Shown: positions 25,666-34,257 of the stretch, one piece after another
Position numbering within the stretch: position 1 is the first letter of the stretch
How the letters are laid out: every line of letters begins with the position of its first letter
Notes under the pieces: model-generated
Seen by the model: only the letters and a program-made list of their open reading frames with translations
Told to the model about the DNA's origin: nothing
The model's database searches: none
Translations under genes and position numbers: made by a program
From: Streptomyces sp. BHT-5-2
GTDB taxonomy: Bacteria > Actinomycetota > Actinomycetes > Streptomycetales > Streptomycetaceae
Direction: 5' to 3'
DNA: 64,000 nucleotides
Assembly: GCF_019774615.1 (NCBI RefSeq)
Contig: NZ_CP081497.1
Location: 1,736,001 to 1,800,000 of the forward strand

Positions 25666-27099
25666 ATGGGATCCACCTCAGAAGTAGGCCGCCGCGATCT
25701 GGTCAAGCGGGCCGCGGCCCTGGGAATTCTCGCGGTACCGGCGATGGGTGCCCTCACCTCCTGCGCCACCGGGGGCGGCGGCGGCTCGGACGACGGCATC
25801 AAGAACAAGGGCGCGACCTCCGCGAAGAATCCGCTCGGCGTGAAGAACGGGGCGCCGCTGGAGACCTTCATCTTCAAGGGCGGTCTGGGCGACCAGTACG
25901 CCAAGGACGCCGAGGCCGACTACGGCAAGACCTACGGCGTCACCGTCAAGCACACCGGCACCCAGCAGATCGGCCCCAAACTCCAGCCGCGCTTCGCCGG
26001 TGGCAATCCGCCCGACCTCATCGACAACTCCGGCGCCGACCACCTGGATATGAACAAGCTGTCCGCACAGGGGCAGTTGCAGGATCTCACCGCGCTCCTC
26101 GACGCCCCGTCGCTGGACGACCCGAAGAAGAAGGTCCGGGACACGCTCTATCCGAGCACCATCGAAAAGGGCAGGCACAAGGACGCCTTCGATGTCTTCT
26201 ACTACGCCTTCACGGTGTACGGAACCTGGTATTCCAGCAAGCTCCTGAAGGACAAGGGCTGGGCGTACCCCACCTCGTTCGACGAGATGACCAGCCTCTG
26301 CGCCGAGATCAAGAAGGCCGGGATCGCCCCCTGGACGTATCCGGGGAAGTACCCGTACTACGTCCACTTCAATGTGTTCGCGCAGATCGCCAAGATCGGC
26401 GGTCTGGACAAGTGGATCGCCATCGACAACCTCGAACCCCACGCCTGGACCTCCAACGACGCGGTCAAGCAGGTCATCGGGCACTACGAGGAACTGGCCG
26501 CCAAGGGCTACTTCCTCCAGGGCAGTCAGGGTCTGACGCACATTCAGGCGCAGACCGCCTGGACCCGCGGCAAGGCCGCCTTCATCCCCAACGGCTCTTG
26601 GGTGGAGAACGAGGCCGCGCCCACCACCCCCGCCGACTTCGGCATGGCCGTCGGGCCGCTCTTCGACGGTGGCAGCGGCGACCGGATGCCGCACGGCACC
26701 CTGCGCGCCGAGCCCAGTGAGCCGTTCATCGTCGCCAAGGGCGGAAAGAACCCCGTCGGCGGCATGGAACTGCTGCGCATCCTGCTTTCCAGGAAGCACG
26801 CCCAGAATTTCGCCACCAAGGTCAAGTCGCTGACGAGCGTCCAGGGCGCGACCGACGGAATGCAGCTCTCGCCCGGTCTGGCGTCCGCGGCGAAGGCCGT
26901 CAAGGAGGGCGGAAAGAACCTCCTGATGATCCAGCTTCAGGAGTGGTATCCGAAGCTGACCGACGAAAAGCTCGGCGGCCTCACCAGCCAGCTGCTCACC
27001 GGCGAACTCAAGGCCGCCGAATGGATCAGGAAGGCCCAGCAGTACGCCGACGAGGTCGCCAAGGACAGCTCCGTCGCCAAGTTCCACCGCGCTTCCTGA
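25666..27099 (+). CDS. ngcE: Sugar-binding lipoprotein, NgcE family
   Basis: A 477-aa extracytoplasmic solute-binding protein. The twin-arginine segment VGRRDLVKR, a hydrophobic stretch and the lipobox LTSC mark it as a Tat-exported lipoprotein. The mature region (ETFIFKGGLGDQYAKDAE, HTGTQQIGPKLQPRF, GGNPPDLIDNSGADH, LLDAPSLDDPKKKVRDTL) matches the Streptomyces NgcE proteins that bind N-acetylglucosamine and N,N'-diacetylchitobiose. The ATG at 25666 follows a purine-rich GGCGAGG. Two permease genes follow; the ATPase (in Streptomyces usually the shared MsiK) is not encoded here. The substrate may differ from GlcNAc because the locus is paired with a mannosidase. Confidence 0.9.
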   Translation: MGSTSEVGRRDLVKRAAALGILAVPAMGALTSCATGGGGGSDDGIKNKGATSAKNPLGVKNGAPLETFIFKGGLGDQYAKDAEADYGKTYGVTVKHTGTQQIGPKLQPRFAGGNPPDLIDNSGADHLDMNKLSAQGQLQDLTALLDAPSLDDPKKKVRDTLYPSTIEKGRHKDAFDVFYYAFTVYGTWYSSKLLKDKGWAYPTSFDEMTSLCAEIKKAGIAPWTYPGKYPYYVHFNVFAQIAKIGGLDKWIAIDNLEPHAWTSNDAVKQVIGHYEELAAKGYFLQGSQGLTHIQAQTAWTRGKAAFIPNGSWVENEAAPTTPADFGMAVGPLFDGGSGDRMPHGTLRAEPSEPFIVAKGGKNPVGGMELLRILLSRKHAQNFATKVKSLTSVQGATDGMQLSPGLASAAKAVKEGGKNLLMIQLQEWYPKLTDEKLGGLTSQLLTGELKAAEWIRKAQQYADEVAKDSSVAKFHRAS

Positions 27100-27161
27100 C
27101 CGGTCCGCCGACCGGGGTTCCGTCCACGTACCACCGCTGACGAGGGAGGGCCGGGAAGCAC

Positions 27162-28085
27162 ATGCGACACGGCAAGTACCGATTCATCGCGGGGTTCCTG
27201 GCCCTGCCGCTGCTGATCTACGGCATCTTCGTGCTCTCGCCGTTCGTCCAGGCGTTCCAGATCTCCACCACGGAATGGAGCGGACTGCGCGGCACCGCCA
27301 AGAGCGTCGGCCTGGCCAACTACGGAAAACTGCTGCACAGCGACGAATTCTGGAACGCGCTCAAACACAACGTCGTCATGCTGGTGCTGGTGCCGATCGC
27401 CACCCTGGCGCTGGGGCTGTTCTTCGCGTTCATGCTGAACGTGGGTGGCCGGGCCCGCCGGGGCGCGGTCATCACCGGCGTCCGCGGCGCGAAGTTCTAC
27501 AAATTCGTCTACTTCTTCCCGCAGGTCATCTCGATCACCATCATCTCGGTGATCTGGTTCAACATCTACAATCCCGATCCGCACGACGGCATGCTCAACT
27601 CGCTGCTGGGCGCGGTCGGTCTGGATTCGCTCCAGAGCGCCTGGCTGGGGGAGGGCCGCCTGGCACTGGCCTGCATCATGGTCGTGATGGTGTGGGCCAA
27701 CGTCGGCTTCTACGTCGTGCTGTTCTCCGCCGCCATGGCCTCCATTCCGCGGGACATCTACGAGGCCGCGCTGCTGGACGGCGCCGGCCGCTCGCACACC
27801 TTCTTCCGGATCACCCTGCCGCTGCTGTGGGACACCGTGCAGACGGGCTGGGTCTACATGGGCATCATCGCGATGGACGCGTTCGCGCTGGTGCAGATCA
27901 TGTCGGTCAACATGGGCGGCCCGGACGGCGCGACCGACGTCGTCCCGCTCCGCCTCTACCAAACCGCCTTCCGCGACAGTCAGTTCGGCTACGCGGCGGC
28001 GATGGGCGTCGCCATGCTCGTCGTCACGCTGCTGTTCGCCGTCCTCACGATGCGCTTCGCGCGCCGTGAGCGGATCGAGTACTAG
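27162..28085 (+). CDS. ngcF: Sugar ABC transporter permease, NgcF family
   Basis: A 307-aa membrane protein with six predicted helices, starting with RFIAGFLALPLLIYGIFVLS. The cytoplasmic EAA loop that docks the ATPase reads IYEAALLDGAGRSHTFFRITLP. It belongs to the MalF-type carbohydrate permeases. It follows ngcE by 62 bases and precedes ngcG by 11 bases, so the three are one transport operon. Substrate as for NgcE. Confidence 0.92.
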   Translation: MRHGKYRFIAGFLALPLLIYGIFVLSPFVQAFQISTTEWSGLRGTAKSVGLANYGKLLHSDEFWNALKHNVVMLVLVPIATLALGLFFAFMLNVGGRARRGAVITGVRGAKFYKFVYFFPQVISITIISVIWFNIYNPDPHDGMLNSLLGAVGLDSLQSAWLGEGRLALACIMVVMVWANVGFYVVLFSAAMASIPRDIYEAALLDGAGRSHTFFRITLPLLWDTVQTGWVYMGIIAMDAFALVQIMSVNMGGPDGATDVVPLRLYQTAFRDSQFGYAAAMGVAMLVVTLLFAVLTMRFARRERIEY

Positions 28086-28096
28086 GGGCAGGGCGC

Positions 28097-28972
28097 ATGA
28101 CGAGACGAACCACCACGGCACGGCCGCGCCGGAACTCCGAGGGCGGCACGCTCAACGTCTTCTCGCACGGCATCCTCTTCGTGTGGGGCCTGATGGTGGG
28201 CCTGCCGCTGCTGTGGGTGCTGTGGAGCTCCTTCAAGAGCAGCGGCGACATCCTCACCACGCCGTGGTCCCTGCCGGGCCGGCTCCACTTCGAGAACTGG
28301 GTCAACGCCTGGGAGAAGGCCGACATCGGCCGGATGTTCCTCAACACCCTGATCGTGGTGGGCGGTTCGCTCACCGGGACGATGGTGCTGGGCTCCATGG
28401 CGGGCTACGTCCTGGCCCGCTTCACCTTCCCCGGCAACCGCCTCATCTACTACCTCTTCGTCGCCGGCATGTCCTTCCCGGTCTTCATGCTGGTGATCCC
28501 GCTCTTCTTCGTGCTGCGGGACTTCCCCGGCGTCCCGCTGCTGGCGACGTACCAGGGCCTGATCCTCGTCTACATCGCCTACTCGCTGCCGTTCACCGTC
28601 TTCTTCATGACGGCGTTCTTCCGCACCCTGCCGACCTCGGTGGCGGAGGCGGCGATGATCGACGGCGCCTCGCACGCCCGGACGTTCTTCCAGGTCATGC
28701 TGCCGATGGCCAAACCCGGCCTGATCAGCGTCGGCATCTTCAACTTCCTGGGGCAGTGGAACCAGTACCTGCTGCCGATGGTCCTCAACCAGGACGAGAG
28801 CAAGTACGTGCTCACCCAGGGCCTGGCCAACCTCGCGCTCCAGCAGGGCTACCAGGGCGACTGGGGCGGGCTGATGGCCGGCATGATGATCGCGATGCTG
28901 CCGGTCCTGGTGGTGTACGTCGTCTTCCAGCGGCAGGTGCAGGCCGGGCTGACGGCCGGCGCGCTGAAGTAG
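28097..28972 (+). CDS. ngcG: Sugar ABC transporter permease, NgcG family
   Basis: A 291-aa MalG-type permease with six predicted helices. The first helix region reads FSHGILFVWGLMVGLPLLWV, and the EAA loop reads VAEAAMIDGASHARTFFQVMLPMAKPG. It pairs with NgcF to form the channel. The gene is the last of the ngcEFG operon and is closed by a hairpin at 28990-29022. Confidence 0.92.
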   Translation: MTRRTTTARPRRNSEGGTLNVFSHGILFVWGLMVGLPLLWVLWSSFKSSGDILTTPWSLPGRLHFENWVNAWEKADIGRMFLNTLIVVGGSLTGTMVLGSMAGYVLARFTFPGNRLIYYLFVAGMSFPVFMLVIPLFFVLRDFPGVPLLATYQGLILVYIAYSLPFTVFFMTAFFRTLPTSVAEAAMIDGASHARTFFQVMLPMAKPGLISVGIFNFLGQWNQYLLPMVLNQDESKYVLTQGLANLALQQGYQGDWGGLMAGMMIAMLPVLVVYVVFQRQVQAGLTAGALK

Positions 28973-28989
28973 CGCCGGTCGCCTCGTCG

Positions 28990-29025
28990 GGGCGGTTCCG
29001 TACGGCAGCACCGGAACCGCCCTTT
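28990..29025 (+). terminator. ngcEFG terminator
   Basis: Perfect 11-bp stem (28990-29000 with 29012-29022) followed by TTT, 17 bases after the ngcG stop. Confidence 0.75.
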
Positions 29026-29119
29026 CCGCATGCCCTGCCGCACCGTTGCCGTCCGCCTCCGCTCGGTGTCCGCCCGGGCTCAACGCCTTGACGAGACTTC
29101 CCCGCTGGAGTTCTGCTTA

Positions 29120-29138
29120 GAGTTCACATGTTGAATTC
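29120..29138. promoter_or_regulatory. Inverted repeat upstream of the ROK gene
   Basis: GAGTTCA (29120-29126) and TGAATTC (29132-29138) match at 6 of 7 positions around CATGT. The location, about 80 bases before the ROK start, suits autoregulation. Not tested. Confidence 0.35.
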
Positions 29139-29218
29139 GGTTGCCGTCCCCCGACGACGTGGGTGCGGCCGGCGGGCAGTCGTCGCACTGTCCGCCAGAG
29201 GCGGGAGTGGATGAGTCG

Positions 29219-30418
29219 ATGGAGACTCCGGGGTCGCAGTCCTCGCTGCACCGGGCCAATCTGGAGCGGGTCGTCCGGGCGGTGCGCATGGCGGGCTCGC
29301 TCACCCAGGCGGAGATCGCCCGGAGCACGGGGCTGTCCGCGGCCACCGTCTCCAACATCGTTCGCGAGTTGAAGGACGGCGGCACCGTCCAGGTGACGCC
29401 CACCTCCGCGGGCGGCCGCCGGGCGCGCAGCGTCTCGCTCTCCGGCGACGCCGGCATCGTGGTGGGCATCGACTTCGGCCACTCACATCTGCGGGTGGCG
29501 GTCGGCAACCTCGCGCACGAGGTGCTCGCCGAGGAGGCCGAGCCGATCGACGTGGACGCCTCGGCGGCCGAGGGCCTCTCCCGGGCCGAGCAGCTGGTCG
29601 GCCGGCTGATCGAGCGGACCGGGGTCAGCCCCGGCAAGATCATCGGCGTCGGGCTGGGCGTCCCCGGCCCCATCGACGTCGAGTCCGGCACCCTCGGTTC
29701 GACCGCGATCCTGCCGGGCTGGGCCGGCACCAAGCCCGGCGAGGAGCTGTCCGGGCGGCTCGGTGTCCCGGTCTACGTCGACAACGACGCCAACCTCGGC
29801 GCGCTCGGCGAACTGGTGTGGGGCGGCGGCCGCGGCGCGGCGGACCTGGCGTACATCAAGGTGGCCAGCGGCGTCGGCGCCGGACTGGTGATCAGCGGCC
29901 AGATCTACCGCGGCCCGGGCGGCACGGCCGGCGAGATCGGGCACATCACCCTGGACGAGTCCGGCCCGGTCTGCCGCTGCGGCAACCGCGGCTGCCTGGA
30001 GACCTTCACCGCCGCCCGCTACGTCCTCCCGCTGCTCCAGCCCGGCCACGGCCCCGACCTGACCATGGCCCGGGTCGTCGAGCTGGCCCGCGAGGGCGAC
30101 CCCGGATGCCGCCGGGTGATCGCGGACGTGGGCCGCCACATCGGCAGCGGCGTGGCGAATCTGTGCAATCTGCTCAACCCCAGCCGGGTGGTGCTCGGCG
30201 GCGATCTCGCCGAGGCCGGCGAACTGGTCCTCGGCCCGATCCGGGAGTCGGTGTCGCGGTACGCGATCCCCAGCGCCGCACGGCAGTTGGGCATCGTGCC
30301 GGGCACTCTCGGCGGCCGCGCCGAGGTGCTGGGCGCACTGGCCCTGGTCCTGAGCGAGATGGGCGATTCGACCCTGCTCGACGGCGCCCGCGAGGCCGAC
30401 GCACCCGCGCCCGTATGA
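29219..30418 (+). CDS. rok7B7: ROK-family transcriptional regulator
   Basis: A 399-aa protein with an N-terminal winged helix (SLTQAEIARSTGLSAATVSNIV, about residues 24-45) and a sugar-kinase-fold ROK domain. The phosphate loop GIDFGHSHLRVAVGN, the GVPGPID strand, DNDANLGALGELVWG and the zinc-type cluster CRCGNRGCLETF are all present. Its position between ngcEFG and xylFGH is that of S. coelicolor Rok7B7 (SCO6008), described as controlling xylFGH and affecting carbon catabolite repression and antibiotic production. The symbol is given on this synteny. The ATG at 29219 is preferred; a GTG at 29207 is possible. Confidence 0.88.
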   Translation: METPGSQSSLHRANLERVVRAVRMAGSLTQAEIARSTGLSAATVSNIVRELKDGGTVQVTPTSAGGRRARSVSLSGDAGIVVGIDFGHSHLRVAVGNLAHEVLAEEAEPIDVDASAAEGLSRAEQLVGRLIERTGVSPGKIIGVGLGVPGPIDVESGTLGSTAILPGWAGTKPGEELSGRLGVPVYVDNDANLGALGELVWGGGRGAADLAYIKVASGVGAGLVISGQIYRGPGGTAGEIGHITLDESGPVCRCGNRGCLETFTAARYVLPLLQPGHGPDLTMARVVELAREGDPGCRRVIADVGRHIGSGVANLCNLLNPSRVVLGGDLAEAGELVLGPIRESVSRYAIPSAARQLGIVPGTLGGRAEVLGALALVLSEMGDSTLLDGAREADAPAPV

Positions 30419-30425
30419 CCTCGTG

Positions 30426-30435
30426 AAAGCGCTTT
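30426..30435. promoter_or_regulatory. Palindrome before xylF
   Basis: AAAGCGCTTT (30426-30435) is a perfect 10-base palindrome with the CG centre of LacI/CcpA-type operators, only 7 bases after the ROK stop. A second small repeat, AAGGA (30477-30481) and TCCTT (30487-30491), lies nearer xylF. Confidence 0.4.
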
Positions 30436-30566
30436 AAGTTCACTCCCCTAACGCATGGCACCGTTGTCATCTCGTTAAGGATTTACTCCTTGACGGTCGG
30501 CTGGCGGCCGAGTTGACTTCCAGCCACCTCGGCCGCAACGACGCGGCCACGTCAGGGAGGCACCCC

Positions 30567-31667
30567 ATGAAGTGCACGCACGTGTGGACGCGCCGCGTCG
30601 TCATAGCCACCGCCGCCGTCTCGATGGCGCTCTCCGTCGCCGCCTGCGGCAAGGCCGGCGACGGCGGCAAGGGCGGCGGGGACGGCAAGACCATCGGTCT
30701 GCTCCTGCCGGAGAACAAGACGACCCGCTACGAGACCTTCGACCGCCCGCTGATCACCAAGAAGATCCAGGCGCTGTGCCCGGACTGCAAGGTCAAGTAC
30801 AACAACGCCGACCAGGACACCCAGGAGCAGAAGAAGCAGTTCGACGCGCTGATCACCCAGGGCGTCAAGGTGATCGTGCTGGACCCGGTCGACTACAAGG
30901 CCACCAGATCCTGGGTGAACCAGGCCGCCAAGCAGGGCGTCGAGGTCGTCGCCTACGACCGCCTGGCCGAGGGGAAGATCTCCGCCTACGTCTCCTACGA
31001 CAACGAGAAGATCGGCCGCCTCCAGGGCGAGGCGCTGGTCAAGGCGATGGGGGCCGGCGCCAAGGACGACGACGTCGTCATGATCAACGGTTCGCCGACC
31101 GACCCCAACGCGCCGTTCTTCAAGAAGGGCGCCCACAGTGTCCTCGACAAGCAGGTCAAGAAGGTCGTCTACGAGCAGGACATCCCCGACTGGTCGTCGG
31201 ACGAGGCCAACAAGAAGATGAACGCGGCCATCGACGCCCTCGGCAAGGACGGCATCCAGGGCGTCTACTCCGCCAACGACGGCATGGCCGGCGGCATCAT
31301 CACCGCCCTCAAGCAGCGCGGCATGAACGTCCCCGTCGGCGGCCAGGACTCCGAACTCGCGGGCCTGCAGCGGGTCCTCAAGGGCGACCAGGCGTTCACC
31401 ATCTACAAGCAGATCCAGCCGCAGGCCGACACCACCGCCGAGATCGCGGTCCGGCTGCTCAAGGGCGAGAAGATCGACTCCCTGGCGCCCACCAAGGTCG
31501 ACAGCCTCAGCGGCGAGGTCAAGGGCATCCCTGCCAAGCTCTACGACGCCCAGGTCGTGACCAAGGACAACATCGCGGACACGATCATCAAGGACAAGGT
31601 CTACCAGGCGAGCCAGATCTGCACCGCCGACGTCAAGGCGGCCTGCGCGGCGGCGGGCATCAAGTAG
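30567..31667 (+). CDS. xylF: Xylose-type ABC transporter binding lipoprotein
   Basis: A 366-aa periplasmic-type sugar-binding lipoprotein. A basic start (CTHVWTRRVV), hydrophobic core and lipobox SVAAC precede a type I binding protein fold. IGLLLPENKTTRYETFDRPL, ALITQGVKVIVLDPVD and GVYSANDGMAGGIITAL are typical of the XylF/RbsB group. GGAGG lies 7 bases before the ATG. It heads the xylFGH operon and, by analogy with S. coelicolor, supplies xylose import under the neighbouring ROK regulator. Confidence 0.93.
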   Translation: MKCTHVWTRRVVIATAAVSMALSVAACGKAGDGGKGGGDGKTIGLLLPENKTTRYETFDRPLITKKIQALCPDCKVKYNNADQDTQEQKKQFDALITQGVKVIVLDPVDYKATRSWVNQAAKQGVEVVAYDRLAEGKISAYVSYDNEKIGRLQGEALVKAMGAGAKDDDVVMINGSPTDPNAPFFKKGAHSVLDKQVKKVVYEQDIPDWSSDEANKKMNAAIDALGKDGIQGVYSANDGMAGGIITALKQRGMNVPVGGQDSELAGLQRVLKGDQAFTIYKQIQPQADTTAEIAVRLLKGEKIDSLAPTKVDSLSGEVKGIPAKLYDAQVVTKDNIADTIIKDKVYQASQICTADVKAACAAAGIK

Positions 31668-31797
31668 CGCGGGCGGCCGGCCCGCCCGGCCCGCTCCCGC
31701 CACCCCGGCCCGGCAGCCGGCCGGCGCCGGGGTCCGCCCCCTTCGCACTCGCACCACCACTCCCGCCGCAGCGACGGCGGTGAAGGAGCTGATTCAC

Positions 31798-32592
31798 GTG
31801 TCCGCTACGCCCGTGCTGGCGTTGCGCGGCGTCTCCAAGCGGTTCGGCGCCGTCCAGGCGCTCACCGACGTCACACTGGAGATCCGCGCCGGTGAGGTGG
31901 TCGCCCTGGTCGGCGACAACGGCGCCGGAAAGTCCACCCTCGTCAAGACCATCTCGGGCGTCCACCCGGTCGACGACGGTGTCATCGAATGGGAGGGCGC
32001 GCCGGTCCGCATCGCCAGGCCGCACGACGCCCAGGAACTCGGTGTCGCCACCGTCTACCAGGACCTCGCCCTCTGCGACAACCTCGACGTCGTCGCCAAC
32101 CTCTACCTCGGCAGCGAGCTCGCCACCTCCGGTGTCCTCGACGAGATCGCCATGGAGAAGCGGGCCAAGGAACTCCTGGACACCCTGTCCATCCGGATCC
32201 CCAGCGTCCGGATCCCGGTCGCCGCGCTCTCCGGCGGCCAGCGGCAGGTCGTCGCCATCGCCCGCGCACTGATCGGCGAGCCCAGGGTCGTCATCCTGGA
32301 CGAGCCGACCGCCGCGCTGGGCGTCGAGCAGACCGCACAGGTCCTCGACCTCGTCGAGCGGCTCCGCGAGCGCGCCCTCGGCGTCATCCTGATCAGCCAC
32401 AACATGGCCGACGTGCTGGCCGTCGCGGACCGGGTCGCGGTGCTGCGGCTGGGCCGCAACAACGGTGTCTTCGACGTCGCGGACACCTCCCACGAAGAGA
32501 TCATCGCCGCCATCACCGGTGCCGACGACAACGCGGTCACCCGCCGTACGGCCCGCACCACCCAGCTGAAGAAGGAGGCGGGCGATGAGTGA
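31798..32592 (+). CDS. xylG: Xylose-type ABC transporter ATPase, single domain
   Basis: A 264-aa ATPase: Walker A GDNGAGKSTLVK, signature LSGGQRQVVAIARAL, Walker B VVILDEPTAALG, switch His in ISHNMADV. Enteric XylG and RbsA carry two fused ATPase domains (about 500 aa); this protein has only one and must work as a homodimer. The GTG at 31798 is chosen because AAGGAG lies 9 bases before it; the open frame begins at 31780. It overlaps xylH by 8 bases. Confidence 0.92.
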   Translation: MSATPVLALRGVSKRFGAVQALTDVTLEIRAGEVVALVGDNGAGKSTLVKTISGVHPVDDGVIEWEGAPVRIARPHDAQELGVATVYQDLALCDNLDVVANLYLGSELATSGVLDEIAMEKRAKELLDTLSIRIPSVRIPVAALSGGQRQVVAIARALIGEPRVVILDEPTAALGVEQTAQVLDLVERLRERALGVILISHNMADVLAVADRVAVLRLGRNNGVFDVADTSHEEIIAAITGADDNAVTRRTARTTQLKKEAGDE

Positions 32593-33871
32593 GCAGCAGA
32601 CCGAGCAGCAGACCGCCGAGGCCACGCCGGGGACACCGCAGCCGACCGCCGTCGACCCCCGGCTGCTGGTCAGGGAGAAAGGTTTCGCCGGCTACTTCGG
32701 GGAGTTCGTGCGCCGGATCCGCGGCGGTGAGCTGGGATCCCTGCCGGTCGTCGTCGGCCTGATCGTCATCGCCGTCGTCTTCCAGTGCGAGAACAGCAGC
32801 TTCCTGTCCGCGGGCAGCCTCGCCAACATCGGCGTCTACACCTCCGGCCTGGGCATCATGGCCGTCGGCATCGTCTTCGTCCTGCTGCTCGGCGAGATCG
32901 ACCTCTCCGTCGGGTCGGTCGCCGGCGTGGGCGCGGCGGTCTGGGCGGTGCTGAGCGTCACCCACGGCGTCAACGACTGGCTCGCGGTCCTGATCGCGAT
33001 CGCCGCCGGGGCCGTCATCGGTGTCCTGCACGGCTTCTTCTTCGCCAAGGTCGGGGTGCCCGCGTTCGTCGTCACCCTGGCCGGGTTCCTCGGCTGGAGC
33101 GGTCTGCAGATCTGGATGATGGGCAAGGAAGGCTCCATCAACACGCCCAGCGGCAGCCTGGTCGAGGACCTCACCGGCTACTACTTCGACGACAAGGCCG
33201 CCGCCTACGGCCTGGCGCTGGTAGCGGTCCTCGCGTACGCCGGCTCGCTGCTGCTGGACACCCGGCGCCGCCGGTCCGCGGGCCTGCCGTTCCGGCCGCT
33301 CGGCGAGGTGCTGTTGCGCACCGGTGTGGTGGCGGTGATCGCCTTCGCCGTCGCCTACGTCCTCAACGAGCCGTCCGGCGCCCGCGGCCTGCCGCTGGCC
33401 CTGGTGCTCTTCCTCGCCGTCCTGGTCGTCGCGGACTTCGTGGTGCGCCGCACCCGCTACGGCCGGCAGATCTTCGCGGTCGGCGGCAACGCCGAGGCGG
33501 CCCGCCGGGCCGGCATCAACGTCAACCGGGTCCGGATCACCGTCTTCGCGATCTCCGGGATGCTGGCCGCCTTCGGCGGTCTCTTCATCGCCAGCCTCTC
33601 CGGCGGCGCCACCAAGAACCTCGGCGCGGGCAACACGCTGATGAACGTCATCGCCGCGGCGGTCATCGGCGGCACCAGCCTCTTCGGCGGCCGCGGCAAG
33701 ATCTGGTCCGCACTGCTGGGCATGCTGGTCATCCAGTCGATCCAGCAGGGCCTGAACCTGCTCGGCATGGCCAGCGAGATCCAGTACATGATCACCGGCG
33801 CGGTGCTGCTGGCCGCCGTGGTGATCGACTCGGTGTCGCGGCGGACCCAGAAGACCGCGGGGCGCACGTGA
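32585..33871 (+). CDS. xylH: Xylose-type ABC transporter permease
   Basis: A 428-aa permease of the RbsC/XylH family with about ten hydrophobic segments. GEIDLSVGSVAGVGAAVWAV and GGNAEAARRAGINVNR, then AAAVIGGTSLFGGRGK, are the family's conserved blocks. The soluble N terminus of about 50 residues is Gln/Thr rich. The start overlaps the xylG stop. A perfect 44-base tandem repeat begins in the last codons and runs past the stop (33861-33949). Confidence 0.93.
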   Translation: MSEQQTEQQTAEATPGTPQPTAVDPRLLVREKGFAGYFGEFVRRIRGGELGSLPVVVGLIVIAVVFQCENSSFLSAGSLANIGVYTSGLGIMAVGIVFVLLLGEIDLSVGSVAGVGAAVWAVLSVTHGVNDWLAVLIAIAAGAVIGVLHGFFFAKVGVPAFVVTLAGFLGWSGLQIWMMGKEGSINTPSGSLVEDLTGYYFDDKAAAYGLALVAVLAYAGSLLLDTRRRRSAGLPFRPLGEVLLRTGVVAVIAFAVAYVLNEPSGARGLPLALVLFLAVLVVADFVVRRTRYGRQIFAVGGNAEAARRAGINVNRVRITVFAISGMLAAFGGLFIASLSGGATKNLGAGNTLMNVIAAAVIGGTSLFGGRGKIWSALLGMLVIQSIQQGLNLLGMASEIQYMITGAVLLAAVVIDSVSRRTQKTAGRT

Positions 33872-33949
33872 CCGCGGGTGGTCGGGTGTCTGCGGCAGCG
33901 CCTCTGGCGCACGTGACCGCGGGTGGTCGGGTGTCTGCGGCAGCGCCTC
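33861..33949. repeat. Tandem 45-bp duplication across the xylH stop
   Basis: The unit at 33861-33905 is repeated at 33906-33949 with identity over 44 bases. It starts inside the final codons of xylH, so the stop codon region is itself duplicated. Confidence 0.85.
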
Positions 33950-34065
33950 GGGGTGTGACGGCGGCCACGCCGGACCCCGGGGCCACATCGGGCCGCACCC
34001 TCTCCAGGTGCCCGTGAGCCGCGAAATGTCGTAGGACTGCAACAGTCTCCGTATCACGGTGCAAA

Positions 34066-34100
34066 CCGGCCCCCACCGGACGTCTTCCGGTGGGGGCCGG
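34066..34100 (+). terminator. xylFGH terminator
   Basis: Perfect 15-bp stem (34066-34080 with 34086-34100) and a CGTCT loop. The rest of the spacer between xylH and dxs holds the tandem repeat (33861-33949) and a -10-like TAGACT near 34208. Confidence 0.85.
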
Positions 34101-34257
34101 ACCGTGCCCCAGGTGCCGCCACGACCGCCCGCAACGGCGTTCGAGGGGGCCTTCACCCGAGTGACATGCATCGCGAGGCCCGGCCGCGCCGGCGGCGGGC
34201 GCGACATTAGACTCATCTGATCGGCAAGCTCGACCTACGGCAGCAAGGAGGCATGGG

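Noticed and set aside
34035..34047. Short GACTG-CAA-CAGTC repeat between xylH and dxs resembling the TetR operator arms
   Set aside because: Only 5-bp arms, wrong spacing compared with 5561-5581; likely chance.
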